DNA of 64,000 nt from Lingula anatina (Eukaryota > Brachiopoda > Lingulata > Lingulida > Lingulidae): positions 1 to 64,000 of the forward strand of contig NW_019775608.1 of assembly GCF_001039355.2 (NCBI RefSeq). Reading direction: 5' to 3'. A model generated the notes under the pieces. It did not search any database and was not told where the DNA came from. It worked only from the letters and a program-made list of their open reading frames with translations. Positions 11,880-26,266 of the stretch are shown piece by piece. The translations under genes were made by a program, and so were the position numbers. The first letter of the stretch is position 1. The number at the start of each line of letters is the position of its first letter.

Positions 11880-12600
11880 TAGCGTAAGGCTTTAATGTTA
11901 AGAATCGGTCCCACCGCGACGTAACTAACACAAATTAGATCAAATTACAATTAGATGCAAAAACTGATATCAAACTAATTCTTTAAAAAACATCTTAAAG
12001 TTCAGACGACGTTGGTATGCCCATCGACTTACACGTCATTATTCCGACTTTTGCAATACATTGCAACATATATATTTTTTTCTCGTGCGAACTTGTACTT
12101 GCTGCTCGTTTTGCCGTCTGCACTGCTGAGCATTATGGGGTGGACATATTTAATAACCGGAATATTTGATAGGTGGCGCACTTGTCAAACGGAAACAAAC
12201 GAAAAGCAACTTATTTACTTATTATTTGAGTTGGTTAATACATGTACATTTTTTCAACAAAATAGTATACTCATAATCCACAAGGAAAATGTTGAGTGAA
12301 AGTATCCGATAATCTAAACAATAGGGCCTCTGCTAATCTGTGGAGATTTCCACTACGGAACTGCCCGAACTTAAACGACATGGCGGCTTCTTACCAGTTT
12401 GAACCGGTTACTTAGATTGCCGTTTTTAGCATTGAAAAATCGAGGGAGAAGCGTGAACAATAGTGACGGAGGTAAGTCTTAATATTTCCGTTAGTATAAT
12501 GCACAGAAGTAATTTTGAGTGGACAAGGGTCTCTTGCATGCATCAAAAATGCTGTATGTTACCGATTTCATGGGCGCCGCCATCTTGATTTTCCTTGGCG
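11880..12600. promoter_or_regulatory. Candidate bidirectional promoter between ZNF410 (-) and XPO1 (+)
   Basis: The two genes are divergent, and this region is the CpG-richest part of the gap. It carries two YY1-type motifs: gacatggcggc at 12377-12387 and gccgccatcttg (canonical, reverse orientation) at 12576-12587. A consensus donor, ggag|gtaagtc, lies at about 12471/12472 on the + strand and would suit a non-coding first exon of XPO1, whose ATG exon has only a short leader after its acceptor at 16380. On the minus strand a gtaagt donor lies near 12030, suiting a ZNF410 first exon. No TATA box is placed. Start sites cannot be fixed without transcripts. Confidence 0.45.
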
Positions 12601-14204
12601 GGGATAACAAAGTGTTCAACGTGAATCCACCCTTCCTGACATTGGCATTGTTCAATATGTCATGTATGTCGTGTTGTGAGAAGCATGAAATAAGTACGTG
12701 GCGCACATATTATGTACGTGACGTACGTGTTATTCTTTCACAGATCAACTCCTCTGAGTTATATGTCATGATAATATGTTCACGTTCGTCGTCACGTATG
12801 AAAACGAAATTACTGGATTACGAAAGACATGTGAATGTTACCATTCAATCAGTTCCCTGTGACGTCATGTTTTCTTGGCAGATGGCCGACAAAAAATGTC
12901 TGTTGAAATTACCGGCAAAAGTCATTTATATTATGTATACAAGTAAGGGATGGACTGTAAAATTTTGCCAGTAACTAAGAATACGTTGATTGGAAGTGTG
13001 AAATTTCTTAAATCCCTAGAGAGCAAATCTTTAAAGAATATTGTGAAGATAAATGCTGTATTTTGTTTGGTTCCCGACCAAGAAAATTACATTAATTGTG
13101 TATTCTAAACTACCTTCATTATTGTAGAACCCAAGAGTACCATATTAAATCCAGAACTTCACATGTGTATGATTAATATAGATATATGGCCAGTGCAGTC
13201 CACTATCTGGGTTATAAACTGATTTCAAACCTAAATAAAAAAAAAAAAGCAAGTTTAAAAAGAGGTGTGTGTGTTGGGGGTGGGGGGCTTTCCATTTTAA
13301 TTAGTGTGTGAATAAGAGAGGGGGGTATAATCATCATGGGCTGTCACTTATTAAGAGTATGGCACAGCAACTTTTCTCATGGGAGACACAGGATCCTCCA
13401 CGGGAGACTTTACGAAAGGTGTTGGACCATATCAGTCATGCCTGAAAAATTTTTTTCTTGATCCAGTAAAAGAACCTGTATTGTTGTTTCTTATGTCCAA
13501 CAAGTTTTCAAGGTTACTTGGGATGTGAAAATGAAAGGAATGCTTTTTTTGTTTCTATTTTTGGCGATACATTTTACTTCACTTTTTTTTATTGACTTTT
13601 TGCTGTTTCTCTTTTCAGTTGTGTGTATGGCTAGGCCTTTTATTTAGAAAAATGGCGTTGTTGAACATGAAATACTTATTTAATAACACAGTGTGAAAAA
13701 TAAAAAGTGGCAGAGAAATAGATTGATCAGAATTAAATAAAAACTTGAAAGAAGGTAGGCCCTGACTGTCTTATAATCCAGAAGAGAGGAAAATCTTCTG
13801 CACTGAGTTTCAGGAGTACCATAGCTATCATTATATCAACAGCAACATAAGTCTAACTGCTTTATTATGGGTTATGAAAATTTCCGAACATCTGCTTCTG
13901 CATATATATGCACTGTTCATGGGCCACTGTTCATGATGATGAGTTGGCCTAAGTGCCCATGAAAGTTCAGAGTTTGATTTTCTTTCTTCCGGAAAAGAAA
14001 ACAAATGAAGAGAGAATTCAGTCTCAGGCTGGTCAGTCCATATCAAAACTTCAGTTGATTGAAAGAGACTGCCTTACTATGCTGTTTCACAATGCATAAA
14101 TGATATGTTATTGTCAAGCACACAGGTTAAATAGTTTTTTGATATTCAGACATTTTTATGGACAGACGCTCCTATTTTCTGGCTACCCCTGTTCTTCATT
14201 CTTC

Positions 14205-14590
14205 AAAATTATTTTGGTCCTTGTGACATTCTACAATGCACGTTTCATTAAGTAATAAACAACTTTTCTTGTACATAAAATTTCCTGTGTTAAATTTGTT
14301 ACAAAGTGTATGAAATATATAGAAAATACTTTATTTTAGTTTATTTTCTATGATTGAAACAATATAAAATACAACTGAAAACAATTTGTCACATTTCATT
14401 CTTCTGTTGTATTTTGGTCCTTGTGTCATTCTACAACCCACATTTCATCAAGTAATCATGGAATTAATTTTTTCTTTCTGTAGATTGTTATAAAGTGTAT
14501 GAAATATAGAAAACACTTTATTTTAGTTAAATTTTCTCGGATTGAAAACAAAAAAAAGTATGCCTGAAGACATGCATAATTTGTCATGTC
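14205..14590. repeat. Tandem duplication, ~200-bp unit
   Basis: attttggtccttgtgacatt (about 14211) recurs as attttggtccttgtgtcatt (about 14411). Each is followed by ctacaa..cacgtttcat, aaagtgtatgaaatat and actttattttagtt in the same order. No coding content. Confidence 0.75.
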
Positions 14591-14834
14591 TGTAATTTTG
14601 CTTCGGTCTGACAGAATTTTCAAGCTTGCCAGACTGAATGTCTGACGGAGTTTCTGGCCTTTCACAGAGTTTGTTCCTCAGTATTGGCAGTAGAATGGAT
14701 ATTGAGTGATGGACTTAGAAATACACTCTGTGTGCAACAGTTGCTGTGTTCAATTGTTTTCTTGCTCCAAAGGTTGTTCAGTAGCCCTGACAATCCTGGT
14801 AAATATCACATTTACGGATAGAATGATTTTTTAG

Positions 14835-15310
14835 CTTCTTCCTCCCAGGAAAATTGGTGTCAGTTGACAAGGGGCATGCAATACAGCCTTTGTAAGATAG
14901 ATTTGAACTTCCAACAGTTCTTTTTCCTTGTTGTAGGTTGCTGTGAAAGATGGCGTAAGGGAGTCTGGAATCGTCTATACAAATGCAGTGACCTGTCCAG
15001 CAGAGTTGATCAACTGGAAAGACAGAATATCTAAGGCTTGGTATGTTTGTAAGTTTTCTGATCTCCAAATTAGATATTCTGTCTTTCCAGTTGATGTTAA
15101 GCAGTTGCCTTAGACGGCACATCTGAACCCTTTGGAGTTTGCATATGTGCCACCTGTAGAGGGTGATTTTGATGAAAAAAGAAGATGGTTGAGTACAACA
15201 GCATGATAGACTTTGCATCTTGTTTGTAGGCTGATGCCTGGTTGCTTCCAAACAGTGGTTTGAAGCTTAATTGCCTCCAGGGAGGTAAATGGGCAGTCGC
15301 CATTCACCAA
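14835..15310 (-). mobile_element. Non-LTR retrotransposon (LINE) fragment, reverse transcriptase C-terminal region
   Basis: Minus-strand translation, with frameshifts, gives GISLQTRCKVYHAVVLNHLL, then a histidine-rich linker, then RQLLNINWKDRISNLEIRKL, then WTGHCICIDDSRLPYAIF and LQQGKRTVG. This order (ISL.TK.KVY.AVVL, RR.L.I.W.D.IPN.EVL, RW.GH..RM.D.RLP..IFY.ELQ.GKR) is the conserved segment just after the RT domain in many animal LINEs. Frameshifts and a local inverted duplication (15007-15095) show it is dead. It lies in the presumed first XPO1 intron, antisense to the gene. Confidence 0.7.
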
Positions 15311-15469
15311 ATGCCGCTGCTGAAACGAGTTGGCGAGTACTATCTCAGTAACTGGTCCAAAAGGGTGTTTGCTTCTAAGCGGCAGCAAGAGAAATACTTG
15401 GTTTAAACTTGCCCTGTGAAAAAAAAACTGTCTGTACATGTATATAACTGTCACCTGTGTCTTTTGTCG

Positions 15470-15910
15470 TCATTGCGGTTTCAGTGATAACGCGATAAGT
15501 GGAAATAAGTTTAACCTTATGTCTTCAAGCTTACAGATCTGATGAATATTCATAAAATATAGGTTGTGTTTGAAAAAATCTGCATGATTGAGCCATTTAT
15601 AAATGCTGTTTTTCGCTTTTTTCAGCATATATGCAATACTGATAACACGTTTTAAGGAAAAACAAAAGACCAATAATAAAATACAGGTCTAGGTCAAAAA
15701 TCAGTTTGTTTGGGCCATTTTCCAAAAGTTATGCTGTTTCATTTGCTGTCACCTGCATCTGTCATCCCTGTTGTTGCCATTCACTTTCAGTGATAACACG
15801 ATAAATGGAAAAACATTTTATCTTTTGTCTTCAAACTGATTAATATTCATAAAATATAGGTTGAGTTCGAAAATCAGCATGATCTGGCCATTTTGTCAAA
15901 AATTATTTTT
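15470..15910. repeat. Satellite-like repeats related to 10-290
   Basis: Three irregular units share gtgataacacgataaatgg, gatgaatattcataaaata, taggttgagttcgaaaatca and gcatgat.tgagccatt. The last two strings also occur in the repeat at the left end of the window. Confidence 0.6.
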
Positions 15911-16407
15911 TGACTAATTTTCATTTGTTTGTTTTATGACTGCTGCTTTTGATAAATGTGTACAGTAGTTGTTTGTGTTATTATTAGATCTATAGCAATA
16001 AAATATTTTTATATGTTAACTTTCCTGTAATCTTGTTTTGTTAAAAAAAGCTGTAAAACTGGCATAGCCTGTTAAGTACCTGGAATTCTTTTTGAATCTG
16101 GATGATTATTTAGAAAAAAAAGTATTCCATTGCATGCTTAGTAAACCCCTCCCAAGTAATTTTAGTTTTAAATATGGTACAGCAACCAAGCCACTGGGCC
16201 TAGTTGCATTCAGTAGCAACAAAGTGAAAAGTTGATGTCGAGCCGCACCCAAGGTATATAAAAAAGAATTTTTGTTAAGTTACTTTTCTTCTGTGCTTCA
16301 TATATGTATTTAACAGGTTAATAATTTGTATATCTTAACTGTGGCAAGATTGATTAATTAAATTAATTATACCTTTTCAGATCTGTGTGAATGTCTTATC
16401 GACTCTA

Positions 16408-19400
16408 ATGCCTCCGGCCAGTATGACAGCTTTGACAGAACAAGCAACAAAGTTGCTGGACTTCAACCAAAAACTTGATATCAATTTGCTTGACCATGTT
16501 GTGGGCTGCATGTATAGTGGCGAAGGACAAACAGTAAGTATGGTTTTTTCTTTGTTATTGAAGTCTTTATGATGGGGTATACCATCCCGCTTGATGCCAG
16601 ATGCTGCTGTCACACCACGAGTCCTACAGTGGCCATTTTGGTGAAAGACTACTGGTAGTTTTCATCATAAAAATGACTCGGTATTGGTGCTCAAATAAAT
16701 GTCGAAATAGACAAGGTGGGTATCAGTTTCTCAGCCACTCATTATATTGACAATTTAATGACCTTGAATTTGACATTGACCTAATTTTTACCATGAACTT
16801 GTCTTTGCAAATTAGCAGAGATATAAACATAGTTACTATTGAACTTGAATAGTGACTCTTAATGTGACCTTGGGATTTGAAGTTTGACTTATTAGTGACT
16901 TAGCACATTTTTTAGCCCATATTCCTCTACAACTAAAACGTGCATCCATAGCTACCATTTAATTTCATTGAGCTTAATCATTTTAAAATTTGGTGTTGAT
17001 TTTGGTGTTAAAGGGATAATAACTCTTCGTTTCCGCCATAAAATGAATTTTTCTGGAGTAAACAACAATTTTCCCATACTTACCAATGGTTAATGAATCC
17101 ATTTTTACATTCAAAGTTAGTCCCTGGTTTTTTTCTAAAAAGTTTGGTTTTTTGTTAAAATCTCTTAAGAGATTATAACAGAGTATAGCCATCAATGGAG
17201 GTCGCGTGGTCAATAGACAAGCTCAGATATCAGAAAAAATAGCTACAACTGCCGTTTTTGTGGTAAAACAGAATATATTATATTTCTACGAGTTATTCAC
17301 AATGTTTTTATTGTGAAATGTAGATCTCACACTAAGAGTTTTTATCCCTTTAAACACCAGGTAAAATTGCATCAAAACCAAAAAACTGTTTTGTGTATCA
17401 TCATTTGCTTTTATGTCAGTACAATTTACAGCTTTGCTGCTTGTCTTTCAGTAGGCCTATGAAAGTCATATGCCTACGAAAGTTATCTGTAAAGTCGATT
17501 TTCCCAATTATATGGCTTATTTTTATGCATTGGTGTTGAAAATATAATGTGTAAGCCTTTTGAGTGCTGCCATTCGATGGGCACTGTTAATGACAGGGTT
17601 TGGCAATTTGTGTGTATATAAAATATTGAAGCGGCAATAATAAATATTGATACATATGAGCAATTATGCAATTATATTAATTTTATAATTTTTCCAAACT
17701 TATACATGTATATAAATTTTATTTTTTCTTAAGCAACGTGTGGCCCAAGAGGTGCTAACAACACTGAAAGAACACCCAGATGCATGGACCAGAGTAGATA
17801 CCATTTTGGAGTATTCAAATAATCAACAGACAAAATATTATGCCCTACAGATACTTGAAAATGTAATAAAAACAAGATGGAAAGTTCTGCCAAGAACTCA
17901 GTGTGAAGGTAAGGGTGTCTGAAATTACAGATAAGAACCCTAACTTAGTAGTCAGTTTTGCACCTTTGTAGATGAAATGTTATTAACCATAAAGTATATT
18001 GGGATAATTTTGAAGCATTGCTTTGTAAATATCACTTTTTTTATTATTTTCTAAGAAGCAAATAGAGCACCTACTTATTAGATATGATCAACATGATGAC
18101 TGCTAAACAATGAGTTCATTTAACATTTGCATATGAAGTTCATGGCTATATTTAGAATAAAGTCAAACAATCATTGAAGATCTAATTTTAACAACATAAA
18201 GCATAAATTTTTTAATTGTTTCTCAAACAATTATTTTCATCAGAGGTCGGTGGGTAAAAAAAAAAAACATATATAAATTATGACGTTATCGTCGTTATGT
18301 TTACTAGTAAAAGAACATTTTAGACAATGATAACGCCCATTTTAACTAACTAAAGCCATATCTCAAAACAATAAAAACAGTGATTCTTATTCAAAACAAG
18401 CCGATTGCTTGCATGTAAATTTTAATCTGAAAGAATCACTATGGTATTTTTTTTCATCAGAAACAGCTCGACTTTCCTAATAGAAATAATTTGTTCCTTA
18501 AAATGATAATAAAAGTGAGCTTACAGTTAATACCTCTATGGTTAACATGAACAGGCTTATTATTCAAACCAAATGACTGTTGAAAGTTATTGCCAAGCTA
18601 ATAATAATGCAAATAATAGCAATAAAACAGAAACCCTACTGACCTTTTTACATATTACATTTTGTCTGTCATAAACTTTAAACCCAGCCTAGTGGCTGGA
18701 GAATTGCTTGTACATATGGCTGTACATAGACTACTGCTTTAGCCTACATGGTTCTCCTAGGCCATGTTGCCTTCATTTGACTTAATATATGTTAAAATAT
18801 TAATTAAGCGCTGATTGGCTAAAAAAATGAATCTGTAGTTTACTTGGGCTTAAATGACCTTGGCATTGAACTTACACAGTCATACGGCATGTGACAACTG
18901 TAAAAAAAGTTTTCATTTTATTTTATCCCAAATTGAACATATGATCAGTCAGACATTGTTAAAAAACAAAATAATAATTATTTTGGGCTTAATCTTATTT
19001 TATTTCTGTTCTGGCTATTTTGAGTTGATGGTAATTGAGAAATAAGTAATTCAAAATTATCTGCCTAAGAAGATTTTTCACCTACTTTTTAACAAAGCAT
19101 AAGCAGACAAATATTGTTAATATTACATCTAGGTTTTTGTTGATGGCAAACTTTACTATTTTGTCCTTTTGAATAATTTGCCTTCATATGCACAGACAAG
19201 TATGTTTTTGTGGATACTAGGTTGAATCATATAATCATAAATCTATATGATGAACAGAAAAATGACCAGGTGTGTGCTAAAATTATTGGGAGGTAGAAAT
19301 TGTCCTTATGTAAGATTTTCTCTTGCTTATGTGTTATAATAAGTGCAAAATTCAAAGATGGAGTGTTAAAACAAGTAAGAAACGAGGAACAAAAAAAAAT

Positions 19401-22400
19401 AACAGTAGTGTCCCCTCAACTTAGAAAATGGGAACTCGGGAGGTTAAGTAAGATAAGAGATCTCTTAGAGGTTGTCAGTTTGAAAAAATGTGAAATTAAA
19501 GTAAGTGGAAAATCTTGAAATTGGAACCAGTTAATTCCGGATTTGGAGTACTAGAATGGACCAGTTTCTTGAAGATATATGTTGAAATGCTTTTAGTCTT
19601 GTACTGTATAGAAAGTGGTAAAGAGAGAATATATTGAAGAAGTTAAAGATATATATTTAATTTGATTTTTTTTTTTTTTAAAAAGGATACTATTTCAAAA
19701 TTAACTGTACAATATTTATTTATGCAGGTATCAAAAAATACATTGTGGGTTTAATAATCAAAACGTCATCAGATCCAGAAACACTAGAAAGAGAGAAAGT
19801 GTACTTGGGAAAGTTGAACATGATACTTGTACAGGTGGGTTTGTGTGTGGAATAAAATAATAAGGAAAAAATGTAATATTGTTAAGTGTGATTACATTAC
19901 TGAACTTATTTGCACTGACCCAATTTACCTCCACCACTATTATGGTTTGTTTGCTTAATGGAATTTTCCTACAATCACATGCTCATGTGGTGACAACTAG
20001 TGCTGTTTGTAAAGATTACTGGGCATGTTTACAGCAGTTTACTTATGCAGCAGTTATAAAGTTTAACTTGTAATGCCATGTGAATTGTGTGTTTTGATAA
20101 GATAATTTTTTGGTTTGTTGATTTTTTGTGTGGCTGTGGGGACATGTACTTTATCCTTAACCACCTATCCATTAGATCTCCATTGTGTTCATTACTCCTA
20201 TACTACAAGATAGATTTAGTTAATGCTTACACTTTTACTTGTGTTTTTATGCAGTTGTACTTACTTGACACTGACTTTTACTTTTGAAAACATTGACCTA
20301 CCTTCCACAATAAGCTGAATTTTTCCAAAACTAGAAGAGATCTACCCATTGTTGTTAATAAACTTCAATAGAAGATCCTTTATAAATCCAAAAGCAACCT
20401 TGAATTTTACCTTTGACCTACTTGCCACAAAAAACTAGTCTCTTGCCCTTGTATCTCCAAAACAATAAAAGATACACCTATAATTGCTGTTGAAAGCGAA
20501 TTTTAAGTAATCGGGGATTCAAATCACGCCTTGAATTTGACTTTCCATCTACAGTGAAATTAACTTTTCCAATTTTCTAGCCCTTATACCTCCAAAACAG
20601 AGATAAACCTATAGTTACTATTGAATTTGAATAGGAAGTAGTATATTTGGAATTCATATGTGACATCCATCACCAAGAATTTTACTTTTTGATCTACTTT
20701 CCGTCATTAAATTCACTTTTCCAATTTTCTAGCCCTTATATCTCCAAAGCAAGAAGAATCAAAACCCATAGTTCTATTGAATTATAACAGGAATTCGGAT
20801 ATTGGGATTTCATATTTTAGCTGGAGGTACACAATAACAATTATTTCTTCTGGCAATATTAGACATGGGCATATCAGATTACATGCATGCAAAAATTGCA
20901 CATGACAGTGATTTATAGACTTACAGGAAATCCTTTTTTCTTTGACATTCTTTGTCACCCTGTTGGTCAATGCAACAAGTTATTTGAAAACGAGTCAGTG
21001 TCGTACCTTCAAGCTTTGTAGCAAGTCTTGAAATCATATGCCCCATATTTTACTGGTATTCCTTGCTCAACATGCCAGAAAAACAATTATTATGTTACCA
21101 TGCTGTTGGAAAATCTGCGTCGACTTGGCACTCATGTCTATTAGCTCCCGTGTTATTCCAGCTAAAAATGGCCAGCCAGCTTCACTTCCTACACCAATTA
21201 ATGTCACAACTTCCAGCACAACCTAACACAATCTGTCTTATCCAAAGTCCTTCATTTACTAGTCCTTATATCTCTAGTGATACAAATTGTTAATGATGGT
21301 CATTATGTGTGTTGATTGACACAACAATATACAGTGTTTTGCCGTGTTGTAATATCTCATTTAAATTATTTTGAAAGACCTTGAGATATTTCTTCAATTT
21401 TTCAGATTTTAAAGTATGAGTGGCCAAAAAATTGGCCTTCTTTCATCTATGATATTGTGGGTGCAAGTAAAACAAATGAATCCCTCTGCCAAAATAACAT
21501 GGCAATCCTCAAAATTCTCAGGTAAGTATATCATGCAACTTTTCCACAGTGTGGAATAGTGACCTTCACAGATGTCAAATTTGATCAAAGCTCAGTCATT
21601 ATTTGAAGCATTTGTTGTATAATTATTAAAGATACAAACAGCTACTTTTCAGTAACTTATTTAAAGGTTCTGTTTGGCACTAATGTGATTTTTGATCATA
21701 GGTGAAATGAACATTGTGCAGAAAGGTCATTTAGCATATAATAAAATATGTGCAATATTTTGATACAACAACAGTATGTTTACAAATTTTTTATTTGATA
21801 AATATAATTTTTATTTCTCAGTGAGGAGATCTTTGATTTCTCAAGTGGACAGATGACACAGGCCAAGGCCAAACATTTGAAGGACAGCATGTGTACAGAA
21901 TTTGCTCAGATTTTCACATTGTGTCAGTTTGTTCTGGTGAGTTTCACAATATTTTGCAGAATCATATATCAGTAGTTTAAAATTAAGAGATGGTGCTTGG
22001 AAGACTGGAATTGAACATTAGCTTGGTGGATGTATGATATAATTATGGAAAATGTTAGTTTAATTTTTTAAAGCCCTTTTGTTAACGATAAGCTTATACA
22101 TGCAGGATAACTCGCAGAATGCCCCACTAGTGGGTTCCACGTTGGACACTTTGATGAGGTTCCTAACCTGGATTCCTCTTGGCTACATATTTGAGACAAA
22201 ACTCATAACCACACTCATTTATAAGGTAGGTTTTACTGATTGTTAATGTCAATATATATATATGGCTGTGCATAGCATAAAAAGTGTACTTCAGCATCAT
22301 TGAAAACATTAATGAAATGCCAAAGGTAAAGTAAAAAGTGAATAGGCTTTGATTTAGGAGTCAAATCATTTTTTTGTACAGATGTTGTTGAGGTAAAAGT

Positions 22401-25400
22401 TGCAGATAATTTTGAGAATTAAAAAAATTTTCTACCATTCATCTCTGTATGTATACCGTTTCCTTTGAATTGGCTATATATATCCAGCTTTAGGAAGTAT
22501 AACAAATTTCAGATATTTTAATTGGCCTAAGGTTGCCCTTCGATCTTGGCCTATTGAATATATGGCTCCATGGTTATGTGTTTACCTTTTATCTATGGTC
22601 ATTTCTAGGTCATCATTTTTGACGTAGTTTTAATCTTTTTTTTTTTTTCCTAGTTCCTAAATGTCCCGATGTTCAGAAATGTCACCTTAAAATGTTTAAC
22701 AGAAATTGGTAAGTCCAATAAATGCTTATGATTTAAAATGCATTATTCCTGGGCTTTACACCATTTACATAAAATATTTTGCAAAGACTCGTGTTGTTCT
22801 GTAATGAATTTTTAACCATTGTTTGCAGTAAGAATTTAACAGTAATTGAAGTAAAAACAATAGCACCTGTGTCAGAGTAAACATATCAAAATAAGTGTAC
22901 TGTTTTGTTTACAGCTGGTGTTTCTGTCACACAGTACGATGAACAATTTTTACAGCTCTTTAATCTGACTATGACACAGCTTAAACAGGTATGAGTTTTT
23001 TTTTTCTTTATTTTTACAGAATTTCATCTCTTTGTTATTTTCTTCTAAAAAAGATTATAATTTGTAACCATTTATCAGGGTTGGAAACTCCTCCTAAAAT
23101 TCAACCAGACAGCAGGACAGGTTACTCTTGAAAGTTACCCGTCCTACCATAAACCAGCCTGTCCTCATAAAATCGACAGGACTATGATAATACAGTGCAT
23201 ATATGACTAAATTTAATAATTCAAGACATTTTTGAATGTTGTTTTCTTTCAAACTTCATAAATAAAAGTCATAATACCAGTGCTGTCTTGATACCAAAGA
23301 ATCAAATTTATTTTTATATTCAGTTATGTTCTGTCCCCCCACCCATACATCATGGATCGCAAAAAAAAAAAAAATATAATAATAATAATAATAAAATAAA
23401 AATAAAAAGATATATATATATATATAAAAATAAAAAGATATATATATATATATNTAAGTAAATGTGTGAAAATCAAAATCAAGAAAGACTCAATGTTTCA
23501 CGCTCAGATCTACTGACGACTTCAAAGTGCGGCCCGACCACAGGACGGTCTCCAAATTATTTTTACCCGTCCTTCATGAAATTAGACCGTCAAGGACGTT
23601 GGGACGGGCAGTTATTTCCAACTCTGCATTTATTGACATTACTATTATATTATTATTTTTTATTTTTTTTTTTTTTTGTGTGTGAAAGATTATTTAGTGA
23701 CTCTTTTTGCAAATTAAGCTTTTATTTTGTAATTGCCGATTTTCAGATGTTGCCCACCAGCACAAACATCAAAGATGCCTATGCTCATGGTCAGGATGAT
23801 GAACAAAAGTTTATTCAGAACTTGAGTTTATTCTTGTGCACCTTTTTAAAGGAGCATGGCACTTTGGTAGAAAAAAAGCAAGAACTTCATGATGTATTAA
23901 TGGAGGTAAGCATATTTTTATTTATGTACATTATGTGCTACGATTGTAGTAATAAAGTAAGTACAAAACAGTACATTTGTTTACAAGAATTTTGACCTGA
24001 ATTTGGTATTTAATACTGTTTGTGCATTTTATTTTACAGGTTTCATGAATGTAGAAATTGTTATTAAAGATGAACATTTTGTTTTAGGCTTTGCACTATT
24101 TGATTCTCATCTCTGAGGTGGAAGAGACTGAAATTTTTAAGATCTGTTTGGAATACTGGAATACTTTAGCTGCTGATCTGTACAGAGAAAGTCCATTCAG
24201 TGCTAGTCAGACTCCTCTGCTTATTGGCAGAATGGCTGATGTACCACCGTCTAGGAGAGCTCTTTATACTCCTGTGCTTTCAAAGGTTTGTAACAAAATG
24301 TAAAAATTAATGTTTTGTGATATACGTCTTTTTTATAGATAGAGAAGAAAGGTACTGGAGTAGTGTGGTTTTATCTTAAAACCACCCTGACTAAATCGAC
24401 CGTCATGTGTTGGTTGATACAAGTCATGATTAATGCATCAATCTTCACTCCTTGCATTTTCATAAGATTAGCAGCCAGTAGATGCTTAAATTGAAAACTT
24501 TCAAATTTTAATTCTATTAATCCTACAGAACTCTTGTTTCATTTTGTAGGGCTTGTCAAGTGCAATACTAGGAGTTTGTTCTTATCCAAAGTTATTATTA
24601 CATTGCCACTCTGATCCCCTAGTTTCAAAATCTTTGGCACAGCTAACCTTTAAAAGAACATCTCAAGTAATCACTTCATATGTTTAACAGTAAATGTTAC
24701 TTTCTGCATTGCTTATTTTTTAAAGTGTACATTTTGGTTATGCCTAGGTGAGGGGGGTAATGATCTCAAGAATGGCCAAGCCAGAAGAGGTGCTAGTGGT
24801 AGAGAATGAACAGGGAGAAGTCGTGCGTGAATTCATGAAGGACACAGATTCTATCAATCTGTATAAAAACATGAGAGAGACTCTTGGTGAGCTGATTTTG
24901 TATTTAGTATTTAACCAAATAATAATGCATTTATGCATACACGTGCAATAAAATAATAAAAGAAACTAGTTAAGTCTGTCCTAGTATGAATAGGATTATT
25001 TTGTATGTCATAACTATTTCAGTTGTTAGCATTAATTATGAAAAGGCACTGTATTTGTACGGTATTTATATAAAAATTTAGTGTTGGTCGACAGCCTTTT
25101 TGTACGACACTTAAAAACTTCAATTCTGTAACACATATTTTTTCCCCTTTCAGTATATCTTACTCACTTAGATTATCAAGACACGGAAAACATTATGACT
25201 GAAAAATTGACAAATCAAGTGAATGGTACAGAATGGTCTTGGAAGAATCTGAATACAGTAAGTAGGATATATGTATATCATTTTATGGACAACTTGTCTG
25301 GACAATTAGCCATTACCTGCATTTGCCGTCATACCATTAACATCAGACCTGACTTAAGCAGGCTTGTACACTTTCTTTGCTAACATCTTAAATGGCAAAA

Positions 25401-26224
25401 AAATGTGTTGGTTACATTTCACATTTGAAATGACTTATTTTACTTCCTAGCATCTTGTTTTCATCCTGTGAAATGTTTATCATTCCTTCGTGTCTTTCTG
25501 GCATACGTGAACCCTTTTCCTTAAAGGGATAATAACTCTTCGTTTGAAATCTGTATTTCACAATAAAAACATTGTGAATGACTCATGAAAATATAATATA
25601 TTCTGTTTTCCCACAAAAACGGCTGTTATAGCTATTATTATGATATCTGAACTTGTCTTTAGACCACGTCACCTCCATTAACGGCTATACTCTGTTAAAA
25701 TCTCTTAAGAGATTTTAACAAAAAACCAAACTTTTTAGAAAAAAACCAGGGACTAACTTTGAATGTAAAAATGGATTCATTAACCATTGGTAAGTATGGG
25801 AAAATTGTTGTTTACTCCAGGAAAATTCATTTTTTGGCCGAAACGAAGAGTTATTATTACTTTAACTCATCAAATATAAGAAACGCCAGTAAATATTTCA
25901 GCTATAGATAAATGTTGTTATGTTGGCTGTATAGTTGCCTGCTTTGCTGTCTAGTTTACAAGTATTTGATATTGCTTCAGTTTAGGATGGCTGTAAATAA
26001 AGTGTACTAAGTAATACAAAATTTCAAGATCTGGGTGATGAGAACCTTGATGAGAAAAAAAATGGTTTTGAATGTATCGGGACGCTGTCATGTTTTAATA
26101 AAATGTTTTTTGTTTAATTATGTTATACAACGTCTGAATAACAGCAGTTATCATTGAGTAGTTATACACATGGGATGTTTTTTTCTCTTGTATTTATTAT
26201 GCTGCTTCTAGTATGTGTATGTGT

Positions 26225-26266
<42 letters not shown>

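Larger units (their letters stand above)
12600..16380 (+). other. Presumed first intron of XPO1
   Basis: No coding exon is recognised between the candidate first exon (ending ~12471) and the ATG exon at 16381. The contents are non-coding AT-rich sequence, a tandem duplication (14205-14590), a LINE relic (14835-15310) and satellite-like repeats (15470-15910). Confidence 0.45.

Noticed and set aside
12519-12974. 151-codon open frame after the candidate XPO1 first exon
   Set aside because: No family resemblance. It runs through the likely promoter and start of intron 1, where the ATG-like frame is expected by chance in a less AT-rich stretch.
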